This document shows positions 62,179 to 64,000 of a DNA stretch of 64,000 nt, piece after piece. Under the pieces are notes generated by a model, which searched no databases, was not told the origin of the DNA, and saw only the letters and a list, made by a program, of their open reading frames with translations. Position 1 is the first letter of the stretch, and the number at the start of each line of letters is the position of its first letter. Source of the DNA: Pezicula radicicola (lineage: Eukaryota; Ascomycota; Leotiomycetes; Helotiales; Dermateaceae); assembly GCA_003008705.1 (NCBI GenBank), contig PDUO01000027.1, forward strand, positions 780,029-844,028, given 5' to 3'. Position numbers and translations under genes: made by a program.

Positions 62179-62187
62179 TATATAAAA
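62179..62187 (+). promoter_or_regulatory. TATA box of the NCS1 permease gene
   Basis: TATATAAAA lies 58-66 bases before the ATG at 62245, a good core-promoter position for a regulated fungal gene. Confidence 0.5.
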
Positions 62188-62244
62188 TGCATGCCCCCTC
62201 TCCTGAAAATTTTCTGTTGATAACTTCAACTTCGTTATTCAAGA

Positions 62245-64000
62245 ATGGACTCATTACGCTCAAGAGTGTCCAAGACCGTGGAAAATACTAAACAGTCGGC
62301 TAAAGAAAAAAGGCATCTCGGTGGTTGGGTACTTCCTAAAGAGCAAGCAACCTTTGCTCCCGAAGGTACCTGGTCTAACATCGATTACGATGTCACGCCG
62401 GTGGAGAGAAGAACTTGGACTAGCTATACCATCTTAGGTTACTGGTTGAGCGACATTCTCAATGCTCAGAGTTGGGAGATCGCTGCTACGATTATTGCAG
62501 TAGGGTTGACGTGGTTCGTCCTTCGATCACATACCCTTTGACAAGGCAAAGTGCTCACTGATCCTTTAGGCGTGAGGCTGTTATGGGCCTTGTTCTTGGT
62601 TCTGTCATCATGGCGGTACCTATGGCATTTAACGGTGCTGCCGGTGCAAAGCTCCACGTCCCCTTTCCAGTTATTGCCCGATCCGCATTTGGGTTTCAGT
62701 TCTCGAAATTTCCAGTTATTATTAGGTTTACAACTGCTCTTTTCTGGCACGCAATCCAAACGTATACTGGGTCCACCGCTCTTACACAGATGATTCGCGC
62801 GATATGGCCGTCATATCTCAACATTCCCAACCATATTCCCGCGTCGGTTGGCTGTACCTCACAGCAACTGCTGTCGCATTTTTTATTTTGGTCTATTCAA
62901 TTCCCATTCTTGATGATCCCTCCTCACAAACTACGTTGGTTCTTTCTTTTCAAGGCCGTCATCGTCACAACTGCTGCAGTAGGGACCACTATCGCGACGT
63001 GCTATTTGGCCAAGGGTACTGGGGATATTTGGAGCCAACAATATGACCTTCCACCTGGCCCTGCCCGCTCATGGTTTATTATGTATGGAATCACCAGCTG
63101 CACAGGCTCATGGTAAGTATGCCACTCACTGAGTATAGGAGCTCGCTGACCCGATATCAGGTCTACTGTAGCCACTAACATCAATGATTTTACGCGATAT
63201 GTCAAGAACCCTCGCAGTGCTTGGTCACAAGCATTCTGGTTTCCATTTATATGCACATGGCTTGGAATGCTAGGCATAATTACAACAAGCGCGTCACATC
63301 GAGTCTACGGAGAATACATCTGGGATCCTGTCGCAATCATCACACGATGGGATGGTCCTAGTGGGCGTGCTGGTGCATTCTTCTGCGGCCTCGCTTGGGC
63401 TGTTGCACAGATTGGTGTGAATGTGTCCGCTAATGTCATTTCTTGTGCCAACGATCTTACTAGTCTTCTGCCCAAATATATCAACATTCGCCGCGCAGCT
63501 ATTCTCACAACTACTATCGCAGCTTGGGCAATGGTTCCTTGGAAAATTATCCACAGCGCTGAAAGCCTCCAGAACTTTATGGCGTCCCTCGGAATTTTCC
63601 TTTCTCCAATACTCGCTATCTCTATCGCCGACTACTGGGTCATCAAGAAAAGACATATTGATGTGCCAGCTCTGTACCGTCCCCATTCGCGCTATCACTA
63701 CAACGGCGGTGTCAATTGGCGTGCTCTTGTCGCGATGCTCTTCTCTGTTGGGCCAAACATGCCTGGCATGGCCCAGAGCGTCAATCCAAAGACTGAAATT
63801 GGAGGAGCGCGTTATATCGCTTATATGGTCTGGTTTTATGGGTTTTGCAGTGCATTTTTTGTGCACTGTGTGCTGAATTGGATCTTTCCTGCGAGAGAGA
63901 CTTTGATCCAACACACGATTGAAACAGATGAAGAGTATCTCGATGGCGAAGAAATCACGAGGCCGAAGACGAGGGATCAAGATTTGTCCGATGAAAAAGA
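62245..64000 (+). CDS. NCS1-family nucleobase permease (uracil/allantoin/uridine type), 3' end outside window
   Basis: Exons 62245-62513, 62570-63112 and 63161 to beyond 64000; 550 residues are visible. Plasma-membrane nucleobase:H+ symporter of the Fur family. Landmarks: N-terminal WSNIDYDVTPVERRTW; TM1 region YTILGYWLSDILNAQSWE; GAKLHVPFPVIARSAFGF; FWHAIQTYTGS, which contains the substrate-site Trp; NINDFTRYVKNPRSAW; GVNVSANVISCANDL, the family TM8 helix; and an acidic hydrophilic C-terminus (ETDEEYLDGEE) near the window end, the usual position of endocytosis signals. Both introns are phase 2 and carry consensus splice sites. The frame is open to 64000 with the stop not reached, so this is close to complete. 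Exact substrate (uracil, uridine, allantoin, hydantoin) cannot be read from the sequence. Confidence 0.93.

Noticed and set aside
1..64000. tRNA, rRNA, CRISPR and prokaryotic features
   Set aside because: No cloverleaf with a GGTTCRANTCC arm, no rRNA, no spaced direct repeats; the TTCGAATCC-like string near 70 is part of the Gypsy RT.

Overview
The window is nuclear DNA of a filamentous ascomycete (Pezizomycotina). The evidence is short GT-AG introns of about 47-130 bases with CTRAC-like branch sites, a Woronin-body HEX1 gene (a Pezizomycotina family), a fungal highly reducing polyketide synthase, and transposons decayed in the C-to-T/G-to-A pattern of repeat-induced point mutation (RIP). A class such as Leotiomycetes is possible but is only a guess. 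Exon structures were built by hand from splice signals, reading-frame phase and family resemblance.

Layout. 1-8.1 kb is a transposon graveyard: a minus-strand Ty3/Gypsy relic cut by the window edge, a plus-strand Ty1/Copia relic so TA-rich that it is recognisable only by its translated pattern, and a complete but nonsense-riddled piggyBac-type DNA transposon (6083-8131) with good terminal inverted repeats. 9.9-21.7 kb is a small biosynthetic-looking group: a 2,260-residue highly reducing polyketide synthase (KS-AT-DH-ER-KR-ACP, no methyltransferase, no release domain), an alpha/beta hydrolase on the same strand and a secreted type-B carboxylesterase on the other strand. The PKS product is unknown; the hydrolase could release it. 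No regulator, P450 or transporter lies beside it.

24-28.4 kb holds two housekeeping genes, HEX1 (septal-pore plug) and a bleomycin hydrolase. 28.4-37.4 kb is nearly gene-free and repeat-rich: two 8-bp minisatellites, a five-unit array of diverged 220-256-bp repeats, and short palindromes. 37.4-47.6 kb carries two large low-complexity proteins on opposite strands. 50.1-64 kb is a mixed accessory stretch: an epoxide hydrolase, a truncated aminotransferase pseudogene, an MFS transporter, a rhodopsin-domain membrane protein, an amidase, an HRI1-like protein and an NCS1 nucleobase permease running off the window end.

Most notable: the HEX1 locus has a long coding-like 5' frame with no ATG, plus two in-phase alternative donors that keep or remove the only good ATG; the piggyBac element is flanked by TA rather than TTAA; the PKS lacks a release domain and has a hydrolase neighbour; and the aminotransferase is broken at three identifiable points. 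I did not find a system I can defend as wholly new.
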